A stretch of DNA of 64,000 nucleotides, taken from positions 310,001 to 374,000 of the forward strand of contig NZ_ATWL01000003.1 of the NCBI RefSeq assembly GCF_000421225.1, in the 5' to 3' direction. Positions 50,548-60,145 of the stretch are shown one piece after another. The first letter of the stretch is position 1, and the number at the start of each line of letters is the position of its first letter. The notes beneath the pieces are model-generated. The model had not been told where the DNA came from, ran no database searches, and saw only the letters and a list, made by a program, of their open reading frames with translations. This DNA is from Ruania albidiflava DSM 18029. GTDB lineage: Bacteria; Actinomycetota; Actinomycetes; Actinomycetales; Beutenbergiaceae. Made by a program: the position numbers and the translations under genes.

Positions 50548-50578
50548 CGGCGGCGCGGGGAGTGCTCCCGCGCCGCCG
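50548..50578 (+). terminator. Hairpin between rplO and secY
   Basis: CGGCGGCGCGGG (50548-50559) pairs perfectly with 50567-50578 around a 7-nt loop. There is no T-run. It may attenuate transcription into secY, which then has its own 180-nt leader. Confidence 0.65.
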
Positions 50579-50710
50579 TCGGCATATCGGGAACCGGACA
50601 CCGACGGCGGTGCCCGATGCCGTACCGTAAGCACTCGTACTGACCGTTTCTTCCGGTGGACTCCCGCGGCGGACCGCCGAGACCGTCCCCGACACCTCTC
50701 TGGAGGACCA

Positions 50711-52009
50711 TTGCTCAGCGCATTCGTTCGTGCGTTCCGCACGCCGGACCTGCGGAAGAAGCTGCTCTTCACGCTCGGCATCATGGCGCTGTTCCGGCTC
50801 GGGTCGTTCGTCCCCACCCCGGGGATCGACTACACCAACGTGCAGACCTGTGCTGCGCCGATGGGGGACGACACCTCGGCACTGGCGCTGGTGAACCTGT
50901 TCAGCGGCGGTGCGCTGCTGCAGCTGTCCGTGTTCGCCCTCGGGGTGATGCCCTACATCACCGCCAGCATCATCGTGCAGCTGCTCCGGGTGGTCATCCC
51001 CCGGTTCGACGACCTGCACAAGGAGGGCCAGTCCGGGCAGTCGGTGCTCACCCAGTACACCCGCTACCTGACCATCGGCCTGGCGATCCTGCAAGCCACC
51101 ACCATCATCACCGTGGCCAACTCCGGCAACCTGTACCCCGGCTGCCAGGCGGAGATCATCCCGGACGACTCGGTCCTCACGCTGCTGCTGATGATCCTGA
51201 CCATGACCGCCGGTACCGGCCTGATCATGTGGATGGGAGAGCTGATCACCGAGCGGGGCGTCGGCAACGGCATGTCGTTGCTGATCTTCACCTCGATCGC
51301 GGCCAGCTTCCCCTCGGCGCTGCAGCAGATCAACGCCGCTGACAACGGCCTGGTGAAGCTGATCATCTTCCTGCTGATCTCCCTGGTGGTGATCGGCCTG
51401 ATCGTGTTCGTGGAGCAGTCCCAGCGCCGGGTGCCGGTGCAGTACGCCAAGCGGATGGTCGGCCGGCGGATGTACGGCGGCTCCAGCACCTACATCCCGA
51501 TCAAGATCAACATGTCCGGGGTGATCCCGGTGATCTTTGCCTCCTCGCTGCTGGCGCTGCCGATGCTGGCCGCCCAGTTCGGGGACCAGTCCGCGGGCTG
51601 GGTGCAGTGGATCCTGGCGAACGTGTCCAACCCCGGGCAGAACCTGTACATCGCGGTGTACGTGGTGCTGATCATCTTCTTCGCGTTCTTCTACACCTCC
51701 ATCACGTTCAACCCGGAGGAGGTCGCGGACAACATGAAGCGCTACGGCGGGTTCATCCCCGGCATCCGTGCGGGCCGGCCCACCGCCGAGTACCTGCAGT
51801 ACGTGATCTCCCGGGTGACCACCGCCGGGGCCATCTACCTGGCGATCGTGGCGATGATCCCCACGATCGCGTTCAAGATCATGGGGGTGTCCACCTCGAT
51901 CCCGTTCGGCGGCACCTCGCTGCTGATCCTGGTCAGCGTCGGCCTGGACACCATCAAGCAGATCGACTCCCAGCTGCAGCAACGTCACTACGAAGGGTTC
52001 CTGCGATGA
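50711..52009 (+). CDS. secY: Protein translocase subunit SecY
   Basis: 432 aa with ten membrane helices. Landmarks are [20 protein letters not shown] (first helix), [16 protein letters not shown] (plug region), and [11 protein letters not shown] in the cytoplasmic loop. It is the channel of the Sec pathway, with SecE at 20553-21158. TTG at 50711 is chosen because GGAGG lies 4-5 nt upstream and no ATG fits. It is coupled to adk by ATGA. Confidence 0.98.
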   Translation: MLSAFVRAFRTPDLRKKLLFTLGIMALFRLGSFVPTPGIDYTNVQTCAAPMGDDTSALALVNLFSGGALLQLSVFALGVMPYITASIIVQLLRVVIPRFDDLHKEGQSGQSVLTQYTRYLTIGLAILQATTIITVANSGNLYPGCQAEIIPDDSVLTLLLMILTMTAGTGLIMWMGELITERGVGNGMSLLIFTSIAASFPSALQQINAADNGLVKLIIFLLISLVVIGLIVFVEQSQRRVPVQYAKRMVGRRMYGGSSTYIPIKINMSGVIPVIFASSLLALPMLAAQFGDQSAGWVQWILANVSNPGQNLYIAVYVVLIIFFAFFYTSITFNPEEVADNMKRYGGFIPGIRAGRPTAEYLQYVISRVTTAGAIYLAIVAMIPTIAFKIMGVSTSIPFGGTSLLILVSVGLDTIKQIDSQLQQRHYEGFLR

Positions 52010-52584
52010 GCATGCGTCTGATCCTCCTCGGTCCGCCCGGAGCCGGTAAGGGCACCCAGGCCGCCCGGCTCGCCTCCCGCCTGGGGGTGCCGGCCATCTC
52101 CACCGGCGACATCTTCCGCGCGAACGTCTCCGAGGGCACCGAGCTCGGCCAGCTCGCGCAGAAGTACATGGACGCCGGCGAGTACGTCCCGGACGAGGTC
52201 ACCAACCAGATGGTCGCCGCGCGGTTGTCCCAACCGGACGCCGAGGCCGGTTTCCTCCTGGACGGCTACCCCCGCACCGAGGCCCAGGTCGCGGAGCTGG
52301 ACTCGATCCTGGAGGCCAACGGCCACCAGCTCAGCCACGTGGTCGAGCTGACCGCGGACACCGACGAGGTGGTGGCACGGCTGCTGAACCGGGCCAAGGA
52401 GCAGGGCCGTGCCGACGACACCGAGTCGGTGATCCGGCGACGCCTGGACGTCTACGCCGAGCAGACCGCACCGCTGGTGCAGACCTATGCCGACCGCGGC
52501 CTGCTGGTGCAGGTGGACGGTATGGGTGAGGTGGACGAGGTCACCGCCCGGCTCACCGACGCCCTCGGTGTGACAACCGACTGA
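52006..52584 (+). CDS. adk: Adenylate kinase
   Basis: 192 aa, the short-lid form. The P-loop is [17 protein letters not shown] (residues about 6-22), the AMP site is [10 protein letters not shown], and [13 protein letters not shown] is present. It interconverts ATP, AMP and ADP. There is no zinc lid (no CxxC), as in other actinobacteria. The secY–adk–map order is conserved. Confidence 0.98.
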   Translation: MSMRLILLGPPGAGKGTQAARLASRLGVPAISTGDIFRANVSEGTELGQLAQKYMDAGEYVPDEVTNQMVAARLSQPDAEAGFLLDGYPRTEAQVAELDSILEANGHQLSHVVELTADTDEVVARLLNRAKEQGRADDTESVIRRRLDVYAEQTAPLVQTYADRGLLVQVDGMGEVDEVTARLTDALGVTTD

Positions 52585-53400
52585 ATGTTCGGTCGCGGTA
52601 TCGAGTACAAGACGCCCGACCAGATCCGCCTGATGCGCACGGCCGGTCTGGTCGTGGCGGACATCCACCACGCCGTCCGGGCGGCTATCGCCCCCGGGGT
52701 GAGCACCGGTGCGCTGGACACCGTCGCCCAGGACGTGCTGGACCGTGCCGGTGCCACGTCCAACTTCCTCGGCTACCACGGGTTCCCCGGGCGGCTGTGC
52801 GTGTCGGTGAACTCCGAGATCGTGCACGGCATCCCCGGGGCCCGGGTGATCCAGCCGGGTGATGTGGTCTCCGTGGACGCTGGGGCCGTGGTCGACGGGT
52901 GGCACGGGGACGCCGCGTTCACCGCGGTGGTCCCCGCCGAGGCCGGCACCGACCCGGGTGACGAAGCGCTGGTGCGCACCACGGAGGCAGCCATGTGGGC
53001 GGGGATCGCCGCACTGGCCACCGGCAAGCGGCTCGGTGATGTCGGTGCCGCCGTGGAGGATGCCTCCTACGACTACGGGATCGTGCGGGAGTACACCGGC
53101 CACGGTATCGGCACCGCGATGCACCAGGAGCCGGATGTGCCCGGCTACCGCACCGGTCGGCGGGGCCCGGCACTGCGGCCCGGGCTGTGCGTGGCGGTGG
53201 AGCCGATGCTCACCCGCGGCGGTGAGGCCACCCAAGTGCTGGACGACGGGTGGACCGTGGTCAGCGTCGACGGTTCCCGGGCAGCGCACTTCGAACACAC
53301 GGTGGCCGTGCACTCCCGCGGCATCTGGGTGCTCACCGCACCGGACGGGGGAGCGGCCGGACTGGCTGCCCACGGCGTGGACGTGGTTCCGCTGGACTGA
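52585..53400 (+). CDS. map: Methionine aminopeptidase, type I
   Basis: 271 aa. Metal ligands are visible: Asp in GDVVSVDAGAVVDGWHGDAA (two Asp), His in GHGIGTAMHQEPDVP, and Glu in VAVEPM and the C-terminal HFEHTVAV. It removes initiator methionine. It begins directly after the adk stop. The next conserved gene, infA, is displaced by two LuxR-type genes. Confidence 0.97.
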   Translation: MFGRGIEYKTPDQIRLMRTAGLVVADIHHAVRAAIAPGVSTGALDTVAQDVLDRAGATSNFLGYHGFPGRLCVSVNSEIVHGIPGARVIQPGDVVSVDAGAVVDGWHGDAAFTAVVPAEAGTDPGDEALVRTTEAAMWAGIAALATGKRLGDVGAAVEDASYDYGIVREYTGHGIGTAMHQEPDVPGYRTGRRGPALRPGLCVAVEPMLTRGGEATQVLDDGWTVVSVDGSRAAHFEHTVAVHSRGIWVLTAPDGGAAGLAAHGVDVVPLD

Positions 53401-53545
53401 GCAGGCACCGTTCTCCCAGCCGATTCCGTGGCAGGGGGGCACCGGTGAGGGGTAGGCTCGAAGGTGATCGGGTCAGTGCGCCATGCTGGTGTGGCGCGTG
53501 AGTGAAGGGCAGTCGGCCATCCCCAAGTTCGTCGTGCCGTGTGAT

Positions 53546-53579
53546 GTGATGTCCGCTGCTGCCGTGCAGCGGGCGTCAC
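53546..53579 (+). promoter_or_regulatory. Hairpin ahead of the first LuxR-type regulator
   Basis: A 14-bp stem (53546-53559 with 53566-53579, two G·T pairs) closes on a 6-nt loop, 16 nt before the start codon. It could control translation initiation or be an operator. No T-run follows, and no clear promoter was found in 53401-53545. Confidence 0.45.
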
Positions 53580-53595
53580 AACCCTGGGGCTGACG

Positions 53596-56052
53596 ATGAA
53601 GAGCATGCTTCGGTCGCTCTCCGGACTGCCGCGGATTCCCCAGGAGAGTGGGATCGCTGACCACCTCGTGCAGGCCCTCGCCCGGCTGCACCCGCTGAGC
53701 ATCCTGCGGGGCCCGCGCGGCTACGGCAAGACCTCCGCCGTGGTGACCTGGCTGCGGCAGGCCGAAGGGCTACCAGAGACCGTCTACACCACGCTGACCA
53801 CCGGGGCCAACGAGCAGGAGGGATTCTGGACCCAGCTGCGCGACGCGCTGGTGCCGGTCGATGACCAGCTGGCGGCTGCGCCGTCGGCGGCGAGCGAACC
53901 GGAACGAGTGGTGACGACCTGGCTGGCCCAGCGGCGTGAACCGTTGCTGGTGATCATCGACGACTTCCACGAGGCCGGCCTGCGGCACGGCGCGGCCAGC
54001 ATCGACGACACCCTCGTGGACCTGATCCGGCAGAACGACCAGCTCTACCTGGTCGCGGCCGGGCGCACCCTGCGTGCGCTGGAGACAGTCGGCTCCCTGT
54101 CGGTAGAGACGTTGGTGATCGGTCCGGACGAGCTGCGCATGACCGGGGAGATGGTGCATGCGCTCGCCACCCGGATGGGCGTGACGATGACCCGGGACCG
54201 CGCCGAGCGCATCGTGGTGGAGCTCGGCGGCTGGCCGTCGGCGATCCGGGCCGGGATGCAGCGTGCCGCCGCCAGCGGTGGCCACAGCAGCGGAGAGGTC
54301 ACCCTCGCCGACAACTACATCGCGGCGATGGTGCGGGACCTGCGGTTCGAGAACGTCCGCGCGTTCCTGCTGCGCACCGCCATCCCGGAGCAGTTCGACA
54401 TCGAGACCGCACGGGCGATCGCCCCCGAGGGGAACACGGTGCGGATGCTGCGCAACATCCGCGCGGCCGGGCTGCTCAGCGAGCGCCGCACCATCGAGGG
54501 GCAGTCCTACTCCTACCCGCCGGCGATCCGCAACGCACTGATCCGGGTGATGCGCGAGACCCGCCCGGAGGTGGAGCTGGAGGTGCACCAAGAGCTGATG
54601 CGCCTGGCCACCAGCCGGCACGACCCGGCCCAGGCGCTGGTGCACGCGGTGCACGCGGGGCAGTGGACGGTGGCCCTGGACGTGATCGAGAACGAGTGGG
54701 GCACGCTGCTGACCAGCTCGCCACGGGCGCTGGTGCAGGCGGCACAGATGTTCCCGGCACCGATGATCGCCGAGGACGTGCGGCTGCGGGTGGCCACCCG
54801 GTACCTGTCCGAGGTGGCCAGCCCGGTGACCAAACCCGGCTGGGCCGGGGTGGAGTCAGCCAGCTTCAACGCCGAGATCGCCGCACACCGCACCGAACGG
54901 GTGGGTGCTGGTGATGACGAGCTGCTGCTGCTCATGCAGTGGGGTGCCGCCTGCCTGCTGATGGGGGACCTGGACACGGCGATGTACGCCTTCTCCCAGG
55001 CCCGTGCCTGGGCGATGATGACCGACGGCGAGACCGAGACCTACCTCGGGTCCGCTGGTCTGGCGCTGGTGCACGCGCTGCAGGGGGAGCCGGACCAGGC
55101 GCTGCGCTGGCTGGACGAGCCGGCAGTGGTCGAGTGGCTCGCCCGCGTGCAGCAGGAGGGCACGGTGGACGCGATCGCCATGCTCGCACTGTCTGCCCGG
55201 GCGCTGGCCCTGGTGGACGCCGCCCGACCGGAGGCGGCCGCCGCGATCGAGGCGCTCGTCGAGTCCCGGCACCGGGACGAGCTGTGGGCGCTGTCGGTGT
55301 TCGTGCGGTCCCTGCACGTGATGCACACCGGCAGCACCGAGGAGGTGATCCGGCAGGCGAACGTGGTCCGCTCCGCGCTGCGGTACATCCGGCGCGGCTC
55401 GCTGATGGAGGCGTTGCTGACCACCACGCTGGTGGAGGTGCTGATCACCGGCGGCATGGTCACCGTCGCGCGAGAGGTGACCGACACGATGGAGCGGCGC
55501 GGCTTCACCTGGAACGCCATCGCCCGGCTGCACCTGGCCGAGGAGCGCTACCAGGAGGCGATCGAGGCGGCGCGCACGGCCCTGCGCAGCAGTGCCGTCT
55601 CGGGCCGGTACGTGCTGGAAGCGCATGCAGTGATCGCCGGCGCACAGCTGCGGTCCGGGCACTTCGCTGCCGCCAAGGAAGCGTTCCGATCGGTGGTCAA
55701 CCGGGCGCGCCAGACCGGGCAGCGCCGCGGACTGGCACTGATGCAGCAGTACGCGTTCACCGCGCTCGCCGGTGGCGACGAGACGATCCTGGCCCTGTGG
55801 CCGGACTGCGCCGCGCCTGCCGCGACCGACGGCCAGATCGACGACGACCTGCCCTTGGTCACCCTGACCGTGCGGGAGGCGCAGGTGCTGCACGCACTGG
55901 AGGAGCATGCCGGCCCGGTGGGGATCGCGCACGCGCTCGGGCTGTCGGTGAACACCGTGAAGACCCACATGCGGTCCGTGTACCGCAAGCTGGACGTCTC
56001 GAACCGCAACGAAGCACTGGCGAAAGTCCGTCGTATCATGATCCACACCTGA
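53596..56052 (+). CDS. MalT-like (STAND) LuxR family transcriptional regulator, paralogue 1
   Basis: 818 aa. A P-loop ATPase module opens with LPRIP (11-15) and GPRGYGKTS (Lys45, Thr46), with a Walker B-like LLVIIDDFHEAG near 116. A long helical TPR-like region follows (about 300-740). A C-terminal LuxR HTH (about 752-815) contains VREAQVLHALEEHAG, SVNTVKTHMRSVYRKLDVSN. It is an ATP-dependent, signal-gated regulator of unknown target and effector. It shares layout with the next gene and interrupts the usual map–infA junction. Confidence 0.88.
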   Translation: MKSMLRSLSGLPRIPQESGIADHLVQALARLHPLSILRGPRGYGKTSAVVTWLRQAEGLPETVYTTLTTGANEQEGFWTQLRDALVPVDDQLAAAPSAASEPERVVTTWLAQRREPLLVIIDDFHEAGLRHGAASIDDTLVDLIRQNDQLYLVAAGRTLRALETVGSLSVETLVIGPDELRMTGEMVHALATRMGVTMTRDRAERIVVELGGWPSAIRAGMQRAAASGGHSSGEVTLADNYIAAMVRDLRFENVRAFLLRTAIPEQFDIETARAIAPEGNTVRMLRNIRAAGLLSERRTIEGQSYSYPPAIRNALIRVMRETRPEVELEVHQELMRLATSRHDPAQALVHAVHAGQWTVALDVIENEWGTLLTSSPRALVQAAQMFPAPMIAEDVRLRVATRYLSEVASPVTKPGWAGVESASFNAEIAAHRTERVGAGDDELLLLMQWGAACLLMGDLDTAMYAFSQARAWAMMTDGETETYLGSAGLALVHALQGEPDQALRWLDEPAVVEWLARVQQEGTVDAIAMLALSARALALVDAARPEAAAAIEALVESRHRDELWALSVFVRSLHVMHTGSTEEVIRQANVVRSALRYIRRGSLMEALLTTTLVEVLITGGMVTVAREVTDTMERRGFTWNAIARLHLAEERYQEAIEAARTALRSSAVSGRYVLEAHAVIAGAQLRSGHFAAAKEAFRSVVNRARQTGQRRGLALMQQYAFTALAGGDETILALWPDCAAPAATDGQIDDDLPLVTLTVREAQVLHALEEHAGPVGIAHALGLSVNTVKTHMRSVYRKLDVSNRNEALAKVRRIMIHT

Positions 56053-56108
56053 CCAGCAGCGGGGTTCGGGCCTGCTGGACCCGGTGGTGCGGCCGAGGAG
56101 GTGGTCGG

Positions 56109-58463
56109 ATGCAGCGGTCCAGGGGAGACGGCCTGGGACTGCCGAGGATCCCGCACGCCTTCGTGCCGGCCGCCAGCCCGGCGGCACGCTTCGCGTCGCT
56201 GCCGCCGGTCACCGTGTTCCGTGCACCGCGCGGGTGGGGCAAGACCGCTACGGCAGCGGCGTGGTTGCGGTCCTTGGGAGCGGAGTACGAGTTCGCCTGG
56301 GTCGGGGTGCGTGAGGAGATGACCGTCGCCGACTTCTGGGCCGTGGTGTGCGAGCGGCTGACCGACCTCGGCCTCCAGCTGGACCTGAAGGACCACACCC
56401 GCGCCGACCAGGTGCTCGCCGAGCGCGGCAGCCAGCTCGTGCTGGTGGTGGACAACCTGCACCTGCTGGCCGACACGTCCCTGGACGAGGAGCTGGTGGC
56501 GGCGGCGGTGAACATCGGCCGGCTGCACGTGCTGGCACTGACCCGCCTGGAGCGACCGATCGAGATGCTGGCCCCGGTGGAGGCCGACGGCCTGGTGTTC
56601 CGCGTCCCGCACCTGCGGCTCGTGCCCGAGGAGGTGCGCCAGGTCGGTGAGGAGCTCGGCGTCGAGCTGACCGCGGCGGAGGCGGGGCGCCTCACTGCGA
56701 CGGTCGGTGGCTGGCCGGCGCTGGTGCGTGCCACGTTCGCCGGTCCCTCCGGACCGAGCGAGAGCGCGGAGGTGATCGCCAGCTACTTGCAGGTGGTGCT
56801 GCGGGACCCGCTGCTGCGGCCGGTGGTCGGCCGGGCGATGCCGCTGGCGGTGGCCGAGGACCTGGACGAGGAGGTTGTCCGGCTGCTGAATCCCGGCACC
56901 GGTCTGGCGGAGACGCTGCGTCCGCTGGTGGAGGCCGGGCTCACCGGTGCGGACGGGCAGCTGTCCCCGGCGGTGCGGGATGCGCTCGGGCAGCTGTACA
57001 CCGAGCTGGACCCGCAGGGGGCGCAGCAGACCCACGCCCGCCTGGCTCGCTGGTACGAGCAGAAGGAGGACACCCCGCGGGCGCTGGCGCACGCCCTCGG
57101 GGCGGGGGACCACGAGCGCGCCCGGCGGCTCCTGCTCCAGGACTGGCTCCGCCTCGGGGACCACCCGGCGTTGGTGGAGCGAGCGGTGGCGTCACTGGGC
57201 TCGCCGAGCCTGGACGAAGACCCGCGCTCCTACGTGCTGAGCCGGTACACCGGAGCGGTCGTGGGCACGCCGCACCGGGTCGCGAACGCTCCGACGTCGG
57301 AGGTGGCGGCAGCGCTGCCGAGCACGTTGGTGGAGTGGGGACTGGCCCGTCTCGGCGTCGGTGACCTCCCTGGGGGCGAGGACGCACTGCGTGATGCGCT
57401 CAGCCGCGCCGAGGCCCTCGGCCAGCAGGAGAGCACCCAGTGGGCGCTCGCCGCGCTCACGTTCTGCCGCGCCCTGGCCGGTGCCGTCACCGAGGCCCAG
57501 GAGTGGCTGCAGGCATGCCGCACCGACGATCCGCAGACCGCCCAGCTGGTGCGGGTCGCCCAGCAGTTCATCGCTCTGGACACGCTCTCGCTGAACGACG
57601 ACGATCTGTTCCCGCAGCTGTCGGTCCTCACCGGGACGGTCAGCGACCGCCCGCCCACCCACAGTGTGCTGCCCAGCCGGCTCGACCTGTTGGAGACCGC
57701 GATCACCGCCGCCCGCGGCCTGCACCTGGGCGGGTCGGCGATGGAGTACAGCCGGATGCTGGAGATCCAGCTGCGCGCTCTGGTGGCACCGGAGCACACG
57801 CTGGCCCGGATGACCGTGGTGAAGACGATCGCGACGATGCTGCTCGCCGAACGCCGTCTGCAGCGGTGCAAGGAGCTGCTCGCCGAGGAACCGGGCGTGA
57901 ACCCGGTGGAGCGGTGGCTGCGGACCCGGCTGAGCTTCTACGTCGGTGACCTGGAGGCGGTGCTGGCGATCAGCAACCCCGCAACGGTGGACCGGGCGGT
58001 GATCCCACCGCGGATCCTGGTGGAGATGCTGCTGGTGCGCGCCTGCGCCCTGAAGCACCTGGACCGGTGGGAGGAGGCCGCCGACGCGCTGCACGAGGCG
58101 GTGGTGCTGGCCAAGACGCACGGGTTGTTGCGCCCGTTCCTGCTGGTGCCGCGGGAGGACGTGGCGGCCATCGGTGAGCTGGTGCCCCGGTTCGAGGAGT
58201 TCTTCACCGAGGCGCTGGCCGGGCAGGAGAGCCTGTTCGGGGCGCCGGCGGCAGCGGTCGAGCTCAGCCGCGGCGAGCTGCGGGTGCTGGAGGCGCTCGC
58301 CGACGGGCAGCCGGTGGTGGCGGTCGCCAGTCGCCTGTTCGTCTCCGCCAACACTGTCAAGACCCAGCTGCGCGCGATCTACCGCAAGCTCGGGGTGCAC
58401 GACCGGCGCCAGGCCGTGGAGCGTGCGCGAGAGCTGCGACTGCTCCCCGAGCCTCGGGTGTGA
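56109..58463 (+). CDS. MalT-like (STAND) LuxR family transcriptional regulator, paralogue 2
   Basis: 784 aa, with the same plan as its upstream neighbour. LPRIP is again at residues 11-15 and APRGWGKTA places Lys45 and Thr46 at the same positions. A Walker B-like LVLVVDNLHLLAD lies near 110, then a helical repeat region, then LuxR HTH at about 718-778 (SRGELRVLEALADGQ, SANTVKTQLRAIYRKLGVHD). ATG at 56109 has GAGGAG 8 nt upstream; longer in-frame starts lie inside paralogue 1 and are rejected. Tandem duplication is likely. Targets are unknown. Confidence 0.88.
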   Translation: MQRSRGDGLGLPRIPHAFVPAASPAARFASLPPVTVFRAPRGWGKTATAAAWLRSLGAEYEFAWVGVREEMTVADFWAVVCERLTDLGLQLDLKDHTRADQVLAERGSQLVLVVDNLHLLADTSLDEELVAAAVNIGRLHVLALTRLERPIEMLAPVEADGLVFRVPHLRLVPEEVRQVGEELGVELTAAEAGRLTATVGGWPALVRATFAGPSGPSESAEVIASYLQVVLRDPLLRPVVGRAMPLAVAEDLDEEVVRLLNPGTGLAETLRPLVEAGLTGADGQLSPAVRDALGQLYTELDPQGAQQTHARLARWYEQKEDTPRALAHALGAGDHERARRLLLQDWLRLGDHPALVERAVASLGSPSLDEDPRSYVLSRYTGAVVGTPHRVANAPTSEVAAALPSTLVEWGLARLGVGDLPGGEDALRDALSRAEALGQQESTQWALAALTFCRALAGAVTEAQEWLQACRTDDPQTAQLVRVAQQFIALDTLSLNDDDLFPQLSVLTGTVSDRPPTHSVLPSRLDLLETAITAARGLHLGGSAMEYSRMLEIQLRALVAPEHTLARMTVVKTIATMLLAERRLQRCKELLAEEPGVNPVERWLRTRLSFYVGDLEAVLAISNPATVDRAVIPPRILVEMLLVRACALKHLDRWEEAADALHEAVVLAKTHGLLRPFLLVPREDVAAIGELVPRFEEFFTEALAGQESLFGAPAAAVELSRGELRVLEALADGQPVVAVASRLFVSANTVKTQLRAIYRKLGVHDRRQAVERARELRLLPEPRV

Positions 58464-58496
58464 GCCATACCGCACCGTCGACGGCGGTGCTCGGGT

Positions 58497-58525
58497 TTCG
58501 AGATGTGGCCTGCGTGGCGTAGAGT
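58497..58525 (+). promoter_or_regulatory. Predicted infA promoter
   Basis: TTCGAG (58497-58502), 17 bp and TAGAGT (58520-58525). Transcription from about 58532 gives a 120-nt leader that can fold through CACCTC/GAGGTG (58550-58555 with 58600-58605) enclosing CCGCAC/GTGCGG (58570-58575 with 58592-58597). Confidence 0.5.
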
Positions 58526-58654
58526 AGGCCGCTGGGCGTGTCGTGTGCTCACCTCTCTCGTTCCTCGTTCCGCACTTGCAGCGGGCTTGTCGTGCGGGTG
58601 AGGTGTGGGCGCACGCGCACCGATGTCAGAAGAGAACTGCAGTTAGCGGAGGAC

Positions 58655-58876
58655 ATGGCTAAGAAGGACGGGGTCATCGAGATCGAGGGCCACGTGGTCG
58701 AGGCGCTGCCGAACGCGATGTTCCGCGTCGAGCTCAGCAACGGTCACAAGGTGCTCGCGCACATCTCCGGCAAGATGCGTCAGCACTACATCCGGATCCT
58801 TCCTGAGGACCGGGTGGTGGTGGAGCTGAGCCCCTACGACCTCACTCGCGGCCGCATCGTCTACCGCTACAAGTAG
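58655..58876 (+). CDS. infA: Translation initiation factor IF-1
   Basis: 73 aa, the standard length. [20 protein letters not shown], then [20 protein letters not shown] and [12 protein letters not shown] are almost invariant. It occupies the A site during initiation. GGAGG precedes the ATG. It heads the alpha operon after the LuxR insertion. Confidence 0.98.
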   Translation: MAKKDGVIEIEGHVVEALPNAMFRVELSNGHKVLAHISGKMRQHYIRILPEDRVVVELSPYDLTRGRIVYRYK

Positions 58877-58952
58877 TTCATCTTTCGCAATCACGTCCAC
58901 GCGACCCGGCACCACTGCGCGGGAACGTGGCCGCGCGGGCAAAGGGAAATCC

Positions 58953-59066
58953 ATGAAGGTCAAGCCGAGCGTCAAGAAGATCTGTCCGAAGTGCAAGGTG
59001 ATCCGTCGTCACGGCACCGTGCGCGTCATCTGCCAGAACCTGCGCCACAAGCAGCGTCAGGGCTGA
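58953..59066 (+). CDS. rpmJ: 50S ribosomal protein L36
   Basis: 37 aa: [20 protein letters not shown] and onward. Zinc ligands are CPKC (11-14), a later Cys (27) and His (32). This is the zinc-binding form. AAAGGGAAA precedes the ATG. Confidence 0.97.
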   Translation: MKVKPSVKKICPKCKVIRRHGTVRVICQNLRHKQRQG

Positions 59067-59207
59067 GCACCGCCCCCGCGTCGTCCTGACGCACCAGCGC
59101 ACCACCACCCGCCACCCGGCGGGTCACCCCCGGTCGGAGGCCGGGGCCCGCTAGATGAGCGGGACGGTGGTGCGGAAGACCTCCGCGACTCACAGGAGTG
59201 AGAACGA

Positions 59208-59585
59208 ATGGCACGACTCGTTGGTGTCGACCTCCCCCGCGACAAGCGGCTCGAGGTGGCACTCACCTACATCTTCGGGGTGGGGCGTACCCGCGCCGCC
59301 GAGACCCTGGCCGCCACCGGTCTGAGCCCAGACACGCGAGTGAAGGACCTGACCGACGCCGAGGTGGTGCAGCTGCGCGACTACCTGGAGGGCAGCTACA
59401 AGCTCGAGGGCGACCTGCGCCGCGAGATCGCCGCCGACATCCGCCGCAAGGTCGAGATCGGCTGCTACCAGGGCCTGCGTCACCGCCGTCACCTGCCCGT
59501 GCACGGCCAGCGCACCAAGACCAATGCGCGCACCCGCAAGGGGCCCAAGCGCACCGTTGCCGGCAAGAAGAAGGCCGGTCGCTAA
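59208..59585 (+). CDS. rpsM: 30S ribosomal protein S13
   Basis: 125 aa. [29 protein letters not shown], and the C-terminal [20 protein letters not shown] are standard. It contacts P-site tRNA and the 50S bridge B1. A CCCCGG/CCGGGG hairpin (59128-59146) lies in the leader. Confidence 0.98.
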   Translation: MARLVGVDLPRDKRLEVALTYIFGVGRTRAAETLAATGLSPDTRVKDLTDAEVVQLRDYLEGSYKLEGDLRREIAADIRRKVEIGCYQGLRHRRHLPVHGQRTKTNARTRKGPKRTVAGKKKAGR

Positions 59586-59643
59586 GTAGTCCGCCGGCGC
59601 AAGAGCGCGCGGACCGACGACCTCACCGAAGAAGAGAGAACCT

Positions 59644-60051
59644 ATGCCTCCCAAGACTCGCCAGGCTCCTGGCGCCCGCAAGCCCCGCCGCAAGGAGAAG
59701 AAGAACGTCTCCGCGGGCAACGCCTTCATCAAGTCCACGTTCAACAACACGATCGTCTCCATCACCGACCCCTCCGGTGCGGTGATCTCCTGGGCCTCCT
59801 CCGGCCAGGTCGGCTTCAAGGGGTCGCGCAAGTCCACCCCGTTCGCCGCCCAGCTCGCCGCCGAGGCTGCTGCGCGCAAGGCCCAGGAGCACGGTATGAA
59901 GAAGGTCGACGTGTTCGTCAAGGGCCCCGGCTCCGGCCGGGAGACTGCGATCCGCTCGCTGCAGGCCACCGGCCTGGAGGTGGGCTCGATCCAGGACGTG
60001 ACCCCGCAGGCGCACAACGGCTGCCGCCCGCCCAAGCGTCGCCGCGTCTGA
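59644..60051 (+). CDS. rpsK: 30S ribosomal protein S11
   Basis: 135 aa. [20 protein letters not shown] and [20 protein letters not shown], ending PPKRRRV. It lines the platform near the E-site mRNA. In many bacteria rpsD follows; here rpoA does, the arrangement seen in Micrococcales. Confidence 0.98.
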   Translation: MPPKTRQAPGARKPRRKEKKNVSAGNAFIKSTFNNTIVSITDPSGAVISWASSGQVGFKGSRKSTPFAAQLAAEAAARKAQEHGMKKVDVFVKGPGSGRETAIRSLQATGLEVGSIQDVTPQAHNGCRPPKRRRV

Positions 60052-60145
60052 GGCTCCCACACCTGCAGGACCCCCTCGTCCGGACCGATGGGCGAGGGGC
60101 AACCCGCGGCGTCATATAGCGGACGCCGGCTGAAAGGATATCCCC

